Shown here piece by piece: positions 34,742 through 43,366 of a stretch of DNA of 64,000 nt. The stretch's first letter is position 1; each line of letters begins with the position of its first letter. The notes beneath the pieces were generated by a model. That model was not told the DNA's origin. It saw only the letters and a program-made list of their open reading frames with translations, and did no database searches. Source of the DNA: WLWS01 sp965243105 (GTDB taxonomy: Bacteria; Pseudomonadota; Gammaproteobacteria; Eutrophobiales; Eutrophobiaceae); the NCBI GenBank assembly GCA_965243105.1, contig CBDEUC010000003.1, positions 1,550,001 through 1,614,000 of the forward strand, given 5' to 3'. The translations under genes were made by a program, and so were the position numbers.

Positions 34742-35582
34742 CGACACAGACACGCTTCATCGCGGGGCCATCATCGCTTTGTACCAGTACCGTACAGCCG
34801 GCACATCCTCCTACCGCACAGGCCATGTATTCTTCCAGGGAAACCTGGCAGGGAAGTGAAAACTCCGCAGCAAGGGCTGCCACGGCTTTTAGCATGGGCG
34901 TTGGCCCGCAACTGAAAATTTCTACCTGCTCCAGTTCGTTGCCTGGAAGTTCCTTTAGCCAGAGCCTGGCCAGGTCAGTAACATAACCATCGAAACAGCC
35001 CGGGTAGGATTGCAGGCTGCAAAGCCTGCTGGCAATGCCCCAGTCTTCCAACAGGGGCATCGAGGCAATCGTCTCCGCGGGAATGCCCGGCACCATGATT
35101 TTTGACGGTGATGACTTGAAGGGGAAAGGGATCTCTGAGCCCATGATGACAAGAGGTTCGCACTGCCTGGCATGGGTTTTCATGTGTTCTGCAAGAAATA
35201 CCATGGGCGGTATGCCAACGCCGCCGCCGATTAAAAGCGGTCGCTTCCTGTAATCGTCCTGTTTGAATGGATTGCCTATGGGGCCAAGCAGGCTGATGCT
35301 TTCACCGGCTACTCTTCGACTTAGCAGGTCGGTGCCGTGCCCATGAATTTTATAAAGGAGTTCAAGCCAGCCCTGCTTTGCGTTCACACGCATGATGGAA
35401 AGTGGTCGGCGCATGGGCAGGGAGTCATCACAGCTCAGGTGAACAAAACTACCTGCCTTCGCGATAGCCGATATACCGGGAGACTCTATGCGCAATACGA
35501 ACTGGCTGGCATCGTATTCCTGGTGGCTGATGACAGTACCGCTTTCCAGTTTCAGCGTGTTTCGAGTGGCAGGATGGTTCAT
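34701..35582 (-). CDS. dihydroorotate dehydrogenase electron transfer subunit (PyrK-like)
   Basis: The 293-residue protein has a ferredoxin-reductase-like FAD domain (LPMRRPLSIMRV), an NAD-binding segment (LLIGGGVGIPPMVFLAEHM ... EIFSCGPTPMLKAV) and a C-terminal [2Fe-2S] motif, CAVGGCAGCTVLVQ ... KRVCVDGPVF. That Cys pattern matches PyrK, the subunit that lets type 1B dihydroorotate dehydrogenase use NAD. No pyrD lies nearby. It overlaps pyrC' by four bases, so it belongs to the pyrimidine operon. Confidence 0.83.
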   Translation of the reverse strand: MNHPATRNTLKLESGTVISHQEYDASQFVLRIESPGISAIAKAGSFVHLSCDDSLPMRRPLSIMRVNAKQGWLELLYKIHGHGTDLLSRRVAGESISLLGPIGNPFKQDDYRKRPLLIGGGVGIPPMVFLAEHMKTHARQCEPLVIMGSEIPFPFKSSPSKIMVPGIPAETIASMPLLEDWGIASRLCSLQSYPGCFDGYVTDLARLWLKELPGNELEQVEIFSCGPTPMLKAVAALAAEFSLPCQVSLEEYMACAVGGCAGCTVLVQSDDGPAMKRVCVDGPVFDAYAVYPG

Positions 35583-36865
35583 GCGGATACGCTATGTTCA
35601 AAAACTACCTTGCCGTCATAAATCGTGTGACTCACCAGCCCTCTCAATTCCCAGCCCTGGAACGGCGTGTTCTTTCCTGCACTGGCCAGCTGGCCACGTT
35701 CGACGTTGTAGTGCCCCTTTAGATCAATAATAGCAATGTCGGCGACGCCTTCTTTTGCAAGCCGCCCTGCGTCGATGCCCAGTATGTCAGCCGGCTTGCT
35801 GGTGAGACTGAGGATTGCCTGCTCCAGTGAAATCTCACCACGCTGCACAAGTTCCAGCGTCAGCGGCAGTAGCAATTCAATGGTCGAAGCGCCGGCCTCG
35901 GTTTCACCGAAAGGTGCAGCCTTTGCATCGTCGTCATGGGGTTCATGGTTGGAGCAAATCACGTCCACGTGGTTTTCCTCGATTGCCCGGCACAGCGCTT
36001 CGCGGTCTGCCTGTGTTCGTAATGGCGGTCGCAGGTGACATTCTGAGCGGTAACCATCCACATCCATCTCGGTAAGGTGCAGGTTGCATATCCCGACGTC
36101 GGCACTGACCCTGACTCCGGAGCTGCGTGCTTCGGCTATCATGTTGATACTGGCCGCTGAACTGATACGGCCAATATGTATTCGGCAGCCGGTTTGTCCT
36201 GCCAGTAATAATGTCGTGCCGATTGCCACGGTCTCGGCTGTTACCGGGATGGGCGTTAAGCCAAGACGGGTGCTGATTGCGCCTTCATGGGCAACGCCCC
36301 TGCCGGCAAGATGGCTTTCCTCGGGTTCCACGAAAACCGTCATGTCACAGCTGTGAGCATACTCCATTGCGTTTCTCAGTATGTCTGTCTGGGCTACCGG
36401 TCGCCTTGCATTACTTACACCTGCACAGCCGGCATTTTTTAGTGCCAGCATTTCCGACAGGTTTTCTCCTCGCAGGCGCCGGGTCAGTGCTGCAATAGGC
36501 TTGATGCGAAGCACATCAACAGCCTCGGCTCTTTGTTGTATCAACTCGGCAACTGCCGGTGTGTCGATAGGCGGTTCGGTATCCGGCGGGCAACTGAGGC
36601 TGGTGATACCCGAGCGAACTGCCGCGCGTGATTCGCTGGTGATGGTGCCCTTGTGTTCCAGTCCAGGTTCGCGCAGGCGTGCGCAAAGATCCACCAGTCC
36701 CGGGCAAACCAACCTGTCCGTGGCATCAATTTCCCTGTCTGCATTAAAGCCCTGCAGGTCTTCTGCCAGGCCCACTATACGACCATCGGCAATATACAGG
36801 TTTCCCTTGCTGTCGAGCTTGCTTGCAGGGTCAAACAGCCGTCCGTTTTTTATTAATATGCGCAT
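35579..36865 (-). CDS. pyrC': dihydroorotase-like protein PyrC', catalytically inactive
   Basis: The 428-residue amidohydrolase-fold protein lacks the catalytic metal motif: active dihydroorotases have DxHxHxR, while this has DLCARLREPG. The later SNHEPHDDDAK and PFGETEAG segments are kept. Such inactive homologues pair with PyrB in Pseudomonas to stabilise aspartate transcarbamoylase, so a structural role is likely. The start codon overlaps the pyrB stop by one base (TAATG). Confidence 0.9.
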   Translation of the reverse strand: MRILIKNGRLFDPASKLDSKGNLYIADGRIVGLAEDLQGFNADREIDATDRLVCPGLVDLCARLREPGLEHKGTITSESRAAVRSGITSLSCPPDTEPPIDTPAVAELIQQRAEAVDVLRIKPIAALTRRLRGENLSEMLALKNAGCAGVSNARRPVAQTDILRNAMEYAHSCDMTVFVEPEESHLAGRGVAHEGAISTRLGLTPIPVTAETVAIGTTLLLAGQTGCRIHIGRISSAASINMIAEARSSGVRVSADVGICNLHLTEMDVDGYRSECHLRPPLRTQADREALCRAIEENHVDVICSNHEPHDDDAKAAPFGETEAGASTIELLLPLTLELVQRGEISLEQAILSLTSKPADILGIDAGRLAKEGVADIAIIDLKGHYNVERGQLASAGKNTPFQGWELRGLVSHTIYDGKVVFEHSVSA

Positions 36866-37845
36866 TAGCCGGCCTGCTCCTCTACATCACCTGAAGAACC
36901 CATGCACATGGCCATGATCGCCATTCGTATTGCGATACCGTGGCTGACCTGTTGCAGTATTACCGAGCGTTCGCCGTCTGCCACGGGCGTGTCTATTTCT
37001 ACGCCGCGATTGATTGGCCCCGGGTGCATGACAATGGCGTCTTCCTTTGCCAGTGCCAGCTTTTCTTCTGTCAGGCCATAGAGGTTGAAGAACTCATGCT
37101 CGCTTGGCAGCAGGGCGTTTTGCATTCGTTCCTTCTGCAACCTGAGCATGATAACCACGTCGACATCTTTCAGTCCCTCGGCCATGTCATGAAAGACATG
37201 GACACCAAGTGATTCAACCCTGGCAGGTAAAAGAGTGAGTGGTGCGATCACGCGAATTTCATTTACGCCCAGGGTTGAGAGTGCATGTATCTCTGAACGT
37301 GCCACCCTTGAGTGTCTTATGTCGCCAACGATGGCAACTTTCAGCTTTGTAAAATCTTCCTTGTGCCGACGAATGGTAAACATGTCCAGCATCGCCTGGG
37401 TCGGGTGGGCGTGATTTCCATCCCCTGCATTGACAATACTGATGCTTGGTGAAACCTGTCCCGCGATAAAGTGCGCGGCACCACTGCTGCCGTGCCGCAC
37501 AACGAACATGTCACAATGCATGGCTTCCAGTGTTTGCAGGGTGTCCTGGAGTGTCTCGCCCTTGCTCGTGGCAGACTGTGCTATGTTGAGATTAAGTACA
37601 TCAGCCGACAGGCGCTTGGCGGCGAGTTCAAAGGTCGTGCGCGTCCGGGTGCTGGGTTCAAAAAAGAGGTTTACGATGGTTTTGCCACGCAGCAGGGGTA
37701 CTTTCTTGACTGCGCGCCCGCCAACACCGGCAAAAGATTCGGCGTGGTCCAGGATTTCAAGGAGGAGGTTCTTGGATAGTCCTTCAGTAGTTAAAAAATG
37801 CTTCAGCCGTCCGTTATTGTCGAGTTGAATGTTATTTGACGTCAT
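36865..37845 (-). CDS. pyrB: aspartate carbamoyltransferase catalytic chain
   Basis: The 326-residue enzyme condenses carbamoyl phosphate and aspartate, the first committed pyrimidine step. Carbamoyl phosphate motifs FFEPSTRTRTTFE and HPTQAMLDM, and the aspartate loop MLRLQKERM, are intact. It is followed by inactive pyrC' and preceded by pyrR, as in Pseudomonas, where PyrB works without PyrI. Confidence 0.97.
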   Translation of the reverse strand: MTSNNIQLDNNGRLKHFLTTEGLSKNLLLEILDHAESFAGVGGRAVKKVPLLRGKTIVNLFFEPSTRTRTTFELAAKRLSADVLNLNIAQSATSKGETLQDTLQTLEAMHCDMFVVRHGSSGAAHFIAGQVSPSISIVNAGDGNHAHPTQAMLDMFTIRRHKEDFTKLKVAIVGDIRHSRVARSEIHALSTLGVNEIRVIAPLTLLPARVESLGVHVFHDMAEGLKDVDVVIMLRLQKERMQNALLPSEHEFFNLYGLTEEKLALAKEDAIVMHPGPINRGVEIDTPVADGERSVILQQVSHGIAIRMAIMAMCMGSSGDVEEQAG

Positions 37846-37850
37846 CCGCT

Positions 37851-38354
37851 TTACTTGAATTCCAGAGCCAGTGGGTCTGGGCCAAGGAGTTTAACATGTT
37901 CGTTCGCTTTGAGCTGAATTCTTTTTCCCACGATGTCTGCCTGTATGGGCAATTCACGCCCGTTTCGCTCGATCAGAACAGCGAGGCTGATGCTTGCGGG
38001 CCTGCCATAATCAAATATCTCGTTCATGGCAGCGCGAATGGTGCGCCCGGTGTACAGAACGTCGTCAACAAGGACGATGTGGCGATTCTCGATTTCAAAT
38101 GGAAGGCTGGACGGGGTGACGTGCGGATGCAGGCCGATCCTGCTGAAGTCATCACGGTAAAACGCGATATTGAGTTTACCGAGAGGAATGTCTTCGCCCA
38201 GCGCTGACCGGAGTCTTTCCGCGATCCACAGTCCCCCGGTCTGTATCCCGATTATGATCGGCTCGTCAAGATGCGCCTGTTTCATGAACGAGGCAAGGCC
38301 CTGCTGAAGTTCCAGCAAGGCATCCTCTACCACGATGTTTTCCTTTTTACTCAC
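37851..38354 (-). CDS. pyrR: PyrR bifunctional regulator / uracil phosphoribosyltransferase
   Basis: The 167-residue PRTase-fold protein has the PRPP loop VLVDDVLYTGRTIRAAM. PyrR controls pyrimidine genes and can convert uracil to UMP. Five bases separate it from pyrB, too few for the attenuator PyrR uses in Bacillus, so any control must act at the start of the operon or by another means. Confidence 0.93.
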   Translation of the reverse strand: MSKKENIVVEDALLELQQGLASFMKQAHLDEPIIIGIQTGGLWIAERLRSALGEDIPLGKLNIAFYRDDFSRIGLHPHVTPSSLPFEIENRHIVLVDDVLYTGRTIRAAMNEIFDYGRPASISLAVLIERNGRELPIQADIVGKRIQLKANEHVKLLGPDPLALEFK

Positions 38355-38356
38355 TT

Positions 38357-38794
38357 TTATGTCTCGTTGCCGTGGTTTATTGTAGCACCTGTTTCACCCC
38401 GGCCGCTTTCTGAAAACCACGACTCGAGTATCAGCTGGGCTGCGTGGTCGTCAATGTTGCGACTACTTTTCAGTCGTTGTTGCGCCTCGTAACTGGAAAG
38501 TCTTTCGTCGGCGAAGTGTAAAGGTATGGGGTGTCGCCCATGTAACTGCCGGGCAAATTTTTCCGCGGCCTCGGTGGCTTCCTGTATTTCACCCTCCATT
38601 GTCAGGGGCCTGCCAACGACAAAAGCACCCGGTTGCCATTCATCAACGAGATGCTTGATCCTGTCCCAGTCGGGTTTGCCCTGGCGAGCCTTTAAGATTT
38701 CAAGTGGGGTGGCGGTGCCACTGACTGCCTGGCCTACAGCAACACCAATCCGCTTTTGTCCATGGTCAAAGCAAAGAACAGTATGATTGCTCAC
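38357..38794 (-). CDS. ruvX: Holliday junction resolvase-like YqgF / RuvX
   Basis: The 145-residue RNase H-fold protein has CFDHGQKRIGVAVGQ, where the Asp is a likely catalytic residue, and the FADERLSSYEAQQRL motif. The family processes the 5' end of pre-16S rRNA; a junction resolvase role has also been proposed. It overlaps yqgE by four bases and pyrR follows two bases after the stop. Confidence 0.93.
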   Translation of the reverse strand: MSNHTVLCFDHGQKRIGVAVGQAVSGTATPLEILKARQGKPDWDRIKHLVDEWQPGAFVVGRPLTMEGEIQEATEAAEKFARQLHGRHPIPLHFADERLSSYEAQQRLKSSRNIDDHAAQLILESWFSESGRGETGATINHGNET

Positions 38795-39351
38795 GCGTGA
38801 CCGATATCGGAAGAGATCAGGTTCAGGTCAACACCAAGCAGGGCCGCTGCAGTTTGCCAGCGCTGTTCACAGGGGGTTTTAAATATGACGTCAGCATCGG
38901 CCGGGCCACTGAGCCATGCATTGTCCATTATCTCCTGTTCCAGCTGGCCGGCAGACCATCCTGCATAGCCAAGTGCAACCAGCGACTCCTTTGGGCCGCC
39001 GCCCCTGGCGATGGCCTGCAGGATATCTCTTGATGTAGTCACGCCCACAGCATCGTTGACATTAATAGAGGACTCCCAGGATGAAAGAGGCTCGTGAAGA
39101 ACAAAACCCCTGTCAGTATGAACCGGGCCACCGTGATAAACGGGCTGCTCATTAACACGCTGGTCAGTTGGCTCCATGTCCATTTGCGTCAGTACTTCGC
39201 CAAGGGCCATGTCAAGCGGACGATTGATCACGATCCCCATTGCCCCGCCTTCATTGTGTGCGCAAATGTAAGTCACGGTCTGGTAGAAGTTCGGGTCCAT
39301 CAGGCCCGGCATTGCTATCAGGAACTGGTTTGTCAGGTTGGTGGATCGCAT
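38791..39351 (-). CDS. yqgE: YqgE/AlgH family protein
   Basis: The 186-residue protein starts MRSTNLTNQFLIAMPGLMDP, matching the AlgH N-terminus. I therefore chose this ATG over one six codons upstream. The ICAHNEGGAMGIVINRP and LGYAGWSAGQLEQEI segments are conserved. AlgH influences alginate genes in Pseudomonas, but its biochemical role is unknown. Confidence 0.93.
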   Translation of the reverse strand: MRSTNLTNQFLIAMPGLMDPNFYQTVTYICAHNEGGAMGIVINRPLDMALGEVLTQMDMEPTDQRVNEQPVYHGGPVHTDRGFVLHEPLSSWESSINVNDAVGVTTSRDILQAIARGGGPKESLVALGYAGWSAGQLEQEIMDNAWLSGPADADVIFKTPCEQRWQTAAALLGVDLNLISSDIGHA

Positions 39352-39429
39352 AAAACCGATCATAGCCATGTGACCGGGAAAAAACTATAAATTTGCAAAG
39401 ACAGGCGCAGAACGGCTGAAACAGCGGCT

Positions 39430-40386
39430 CTATCGAAAGCCACCCTTCTTGAGAAATTGCCAGGTTCGAATGATGTGCAGGATGTCAGTTTCTCCCTGGA
39501 TTGCATCGGGAAATGGTGCAAACGGAGCAGACAGCTTGACGATTCTTATTGCAGCATCATCCAGCACCTTGTGTCCCGATGGCTGCCTTACCGTGATGTT
39601 ATTAATGGTTCCATCGGGATTAAGGGCAACGTCAAGCACGAGGCTGCCGGAGAGTTTTCTTTTCCTGGCTTCCTCGGGGTAATTCAGGTTTCCCACGCGC
39701 TCTACCTTGGAACGCCATGCTTCCATGTAGGACGCGTACTTGTACTCGCGCGTGCTTGCTGAAATAAATTTTCTTTTTGGTCGTTCGGCCTTGGCCACCA
39801 GCTGCTTGTCAATTCTTGCACTGAGTGCCGCAATCTTCATGCTGTTGGTTAGCAGGCTGGTGGCGCTTGGGCGAGGTTTTGCTTTTGCTGCCTTGCTGGC
39901 TTCCTGCTCAGCTTTTTCTGCGACGGATTTTTCCGGTGTCGGCTTCTCCTTGACCGTCTTGTTGTTACTGCCGGTTTCGGCGGTAACTGCAATCACTTCG
40001 GTCTTGCTTGAAGGCGGCGCTTCAGTTTTTATCTCGGGCTGCGCTTCAGCGGCCTGCTGCTGTGGTTGCTGTGAAGGTGGTGGAGCAGCAACTTCAGGCT
40101 GGTTGTCAGGAAAAGGCGGTGGCACTGGTGATGAAGGGGTGATGTCTTCCTCGGTATCACCGCCACCTTCCATGTCAGCCTGTGCAAGAAGCTTGGCATC
40201 ATCATCGCGACTACTCTTTTTCTGCACGAGGACGATATCCATCGTGCTGAAGCGGGACATGGGCGAGTCTTCCTTTGCAAAGGTGATGCCCAGGACAAAA
40301 ATCGCGTGACAGATAAGAGCCATGCAAACCGTCATGCCCAGTCGGTCTGCTGGTGTGATCTGTGGTCGAGTAACGGCTTCGCTCAA
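39430..40386 (-). CDS. tonB: TonB-family energy transducer
   Basis: The 318-residue protein has one N-terminal helix (GMTVCMALICHAIFVLGITFA), a long Pro/Ala/Glu/Lys-rich periplasmic spacer (about residues 70-190), and a C-terminal TonB domain (NYPEEARKRKLSGSLVLDVAL). It passes inner-membrane ion gradient energy to outer-membrane receptors. No exbB or exbD is nearby. The gene corresponds to tonB3 of Pseudomonas, which lies between gshB and yqgE and is linked to pilus function there. Confidence 0.88.
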   Translation of the reverse strand: MSEAVTRPQITPADRLGMTVCMALICHAIFVLGITFAKEDSPMSRFSTMDIVLVQKKSSRDDDAKLLAQADMEGGGDTEEDITPSSPVPPPFPDNQPEVAAPPPSQQPQQQAAEAQPEIKTEAPPSSKTEVIAVTAETGSNNKTVKEKPTPEKSVAEKAEQEASKAAKAKPRPSATSLLTNSMKIAALSARIDKQLVAKAERPKRKFISASTREYKYASYMEAWRSKVERVGNLNYPEEARKRKLSGSLVLDVALNPDGTINNITVRQPSGHKVLDDAAIRIVKLSAPFAPFPDAIQGETDILHIIRTWQFLKKGGFR

Positions 40387-40488
40387 TTTAGCTGTTCCGG
40401 GCCTGCAAGACTATGTTGACGTAACTACAAAACAAAAATTCACCATTTCCCAACTTTGAAACAACCCCATAAAACAAATAAGAAGACT

Positions 40489-40514
40489 GTAGGAGGCCAT
40501 GGATGGCCTTCTAC
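40489..40514. repeat. perfectly nested hairpin between tonB and gshB
   Basis: GTAGGAGGCCAT and ATGGCCTTCTAC form a 12-bp stem, one G-T wobble, with a 2-base loop. It is in the 216-base gap between tonB and gshB and contains no T-run, so it is not a classical terminator. It could act as a 3' stability element for gshB, or in the 5' leader of tonB. I see no gene in the rest of this gap. Confidence 0.5.
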
Positions 40515-40602
40515 AAGCCTACAGGGACGTACTTGTGGCGTGTCTGCGTTTTGTTTATGGGGGTGTGCAATGTCGATGTACGACGCCAGCATTAGAATCA
40601 TA

Positions 40603-41547
40603 CTAAGCATTTAATTTAGCTTCGATGCAGTCCATCAGCATGGAAGCAATATCGATATCATAAATCTGGTCAAGCTCCCTGATACAGGTCGGGCTGGTGA
40701 CATTAATCTCTGTCAGGTAATCACCAATGACGTCCAGCCCGACGAAGATAAGCCCCTTGTCTTTCAAGACAGGTGCTACCTGTTCACAGATCCACCTGTC
40801 ACGCTCACTCAGTTCAACACCGACACCCTGTCCACCGGCTGCAAGGTTTCCGCGAAATTCGCCGGCAGGAGGTACACGGGCAAGGGCATAATCAACAGGC
40901 TGGCCGTCGATAAGTAATATTCGCTTGTCACCCTTGTCGATATCCGGAATAAAGCGCTGGGCCATGACAAAGTTCTTACCGTAGTCGCTCAGGGATTCGA
41001 TGATAACGTTCATGTTAAGGTCGCCGGGCCTGACCTGGAAAATCGAACTGCCGCCCATACCGTCCAGTGGTTTAAAAACACTGTCACCGTGATTGCCCAC
41101 GAACTCACGAAGCAGGGCCGGATCGCGACTCACCAGCGTGGGAACAATGCACTGGGGAAACCGTGTTATGAACATCTTTTCGTTGGCGTCGCGCAGGCTC
41201 GCCGGGTTATTTACCACCAGCGCTCCCTGCTGCGCGGCCAGTTCCAGGATGTAGGTTGCGTAGATGTACTCCATGTCAAACGGTGGGTCCTTACGCATCA
41301 GCACCACGTCCAGTTCGCCAAGCGTACTGCTCGTGCTATCTCCACGGCTGAACCAGTCATGCGGGTCGTCCCGAACTTCAAGACTACGCCGGCGGCACAT
41401 GGCGTTGCCGTCTTCGACGTAAATATCTTCAAGCTCCATGTACTGTATGTCCCAGCCGCGTTTCTGTGCAGCAAGTAACATCGCCAGGGTACTGTCCTTC
41501 TTTACATTGATCCCTTCGACAGGATCCATAATCACGCCGAGTTTCAT
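40603..41547 (-). CDS. gshB: glutathione synthetase
   Basis: The 314-residue ATP-grasp enzyme adds glycine to gamma-glutamylcysteine. MKLGVIMDPVEGINVKKDS is the conserved N-terminus; FKPLDGMGGSSIF, RFIPDIDKGDKRILLIDG and DVIGDYLTEINVTSPT are the ATP and Mg sites. It is divergent from hemC. Together with ggt at 11.4 kb it shows a glutathione economy. Confidence 0.97.
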   Translation of the reverse strand: MKLGVIMDPVEGINVKKDSTLAMLLAAQKRGWDIQYMELEDIYVEDGNAMCRRRSLEVRDDPHDWFSRGDSTSSTLGELDVVLMRKDPPFDMEYIYATYILELAAQQGALVVNNPASLRDANEKMFITRFPQCIVPTLVSRDPALLREFVGNHGDSVFKPLDGMGGSSIFQVRPGDLNMNVIIESLSDYGKNFVMAQRFIPDIDKGDKRILLIDGQPVDYALARVPPAGEFRGNLAAGGQGVGVELSERDRWICEQVAPVLKDKGLIFVGLDVIGDYLTEINVTSPTCIRELDQIYDIDIASMLMDCIEAKLNA

Positions 41548-41663
41548 TTCAGGGCCAGGTAATCACGATTAAATTTGTTGAATCATAGTGTCGGCTGTTA
41601 CTGTATGCCAGATAATTTTCAATAATTAAGCTCATTTTTCACAGGAAAATCCGTAAATTACAG

Positions 41664-42593
41664 GTGAATTCGAAAACCTTGAGAATTATAAGTCGCGAAA
41701 GCCCACTGGCAATGTGGCAGGCCCGTCACGTGAAGGAAAAGCTGTGCGGGCTACACCCGGGCCTCGCTATCGAGATCACAGGCGTTACCACGGAGGCGGA
41801 TAAACGACTGGATATCAGCCTGGATGTGCTCGGCGGAAAGGGCGCCTTTGTAAAGGAACTGGAACATGCATTGCTGAACGGCGAGGCGGACATAGCGGTT
41901 CACTCCATGAAGGATGTCAGCATCGAACTACCACCGGGACTGGAAATCGCCGTGCTGATGCAAAGAGAGGATCCCCGTGATGTGCTTGTGTCTGATAATT
42001 ACAGCGAGCTGCAGGAGTTGCCCGAAGGAGCAAGCGTGGGCACATCGAGCCTGCGACGCAAGGCGCAGTTGCTGGCCCTGAGACCGGACCTGGATATTCG
42101 TGATATTCGCGGTAATGTCGGAACACGCCTGCGAAAGATGCGTGAAGAAAATATGGATGCCCTGGTGCTTGCTGCAGCCGGCCTCAAGCGCCTCGGCATG
42201 GAAAAAGAAATCAGCTCTTTTTTTTCAACAGCGACACTGCTGCCCGCGGTTAGCCAGGGCGTGCTTGGAATCGAGATAAGACAGGATGACCAGGCCACCA
42301 GGGAACTGGTAAGTCCGCTACGTGACGAGCTTGCCCATTACAGTGTGCTTGCCGAGCGAGCGGTAAACCGGTGCCTGGGTGGAGACTGCCATGCACCGCT
42401 TGCAGCCTACGCCGAGATTGACGGTTCGCGCATGCATCTCAACGCACTTGTTGGCAGTCTTGATGGCAGGGACTTACTGCGAGCCGATGGTGAAGCTGAC
42501 ATGCAGGGCGCGGAATCACTCGGTACCGAAGTCGGCAAGAGCCTGCTGTCCCAGGGTGCTGCTGCGATCCTGGAACGCGCTCGCCAGCCGTGA
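41664..42593 (+). CDS. hemC: porphobilinogen deaminase (hydroxymethylbilane synthase)
   Basis: The 309-residue enzyme joins four porphobilinogen units. RESPLAMWQARHV, VHSMKDVSIELP and the cofactor loop NRCLGGDCHAPLA, whose Cys carries the dipyrromethane, are intact. The start is GTG. It is the first gene of a hemCDXY cluster. Confidence 0.97.
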   Translation: MNSKTLRIISRESPLAMWQARHVKEKLCGLHPGLAIEITGVTTEADKRLDISLDVLGGKGAFVKELEHALLNGEADIAVHSMKDVSIELPPGLEIAVLMQREDPRDVLVSDNYSELQELPEGASVGTSSLRRKAQLLALRPDLDIRDIRGNVGTRLRKMREENMDALVLAAAGLKRLGMEKEISSFFSTATLLPAVSQGVLGIEIRQDDQATRELVSPLRDELAHYSVLAERAVNRCLGGDCHAPLAAYAEIDGSRMHLNALVGSLDGRDLLRADGEADMQGAESLGTEVGKSLLSQGAAAILERARQP

Positions 42594-42607
42594 GTTGATC
42601 ACTCCAG

Positions 42608-43366
42608 ATGCTGGGTAAAACAGTTGTCTTAACAAGGGAAGCGGAACTCTCAGCCGGGCTGGCGGCGCAAATTTCTGAACAGGGCGGCAAGGTGATTACC
42701 ATGCCCGCGCTGGAAACCCGGGCGCTGGAGTCCGCGCCCGTTCCACTCCCTGCCTTTGACTTGCTGGTTTTTGTTAGCCGCAACGCGGTGAAGTATGCGA
42801 TGGAGCTGATACCGGACCTGCAGCAACAAGGCCAGGGCACGGGGGTATTTGCCATGGGTATGGCCAGCAGGGATGAGCTTCTCGCCTGCGGCTTTGAATC
42901 GGTCAGGCATGCACCGGGAGCGGGAGGCAGCGAGGCCTTGCTTGCCATGCCCGATTTGCAGCCGGAAAATGTGAAAGACAGGAAAGTGCTTGTACTGAGT
43001 GGGAAGGGCGGTCTTGACCTGCTCGACACCGAGTTGCACAGGCGTGGTGCAAAGGTGCAAAAACTTGAACTCTATCAGCGCCAAATGCCAAAGCTCGACC
43101 CTGTCGCAATTTCGCAAATCTGGCAGGTTGAAAAACCAGATGCTGTTGTAATATATAGTGGAGAGGGTTTGCAAAACCTGGTTGAACTCACTCCACATGA
43201 TGATCGCGAAGTTTTCCTGCAAACGCCGATGGTGGTTATCAGCGAGCGCCTTCGAAAGGTAGCTGAAGAGAGTGGTTTCAATGGAAAAGTTTGCGTAGCT
43301 GAAAGCTATACTGATGAAGCAATACTCGACGCAATTGAAAAATTACTAGTAACAGGACCGGTATGA
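42608..43366 (+). CDS. hemD: uroporphyrinogen-III synthase
   Basis: The 252-residue protein cyclises hydroxymethylbilane. This family is poorly conserved in sequence; the VVLTREAE start, LLVFVSRNAVKYAMEL and VVIYSGEGLQNLVEL segments and the position right after hemC support the call. It overlaps hemX by four bases. Confidence 0.9.
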   Translation: MLGKTVVLTREAELSAGLAAQISEQGGKVITMPALETRALESAPVPLPAFDLLVFVSRNAVKYAMELIPDLQQQGQGTGVFAMGMASRDELLACGFESVRHAPGAGGSEALLAMPDLQPENVKDRKVLVLSGKGGLDLLDTELHRRGAKVQKLELYQRQMPKLDPVAISQIWQVEKPDAVVIYSGEGLQNLVELTPHDDREVFLQTPMVVISERLRKVAEESGFNGKVCVAESYTDEAILDAIEKLLVTGPV

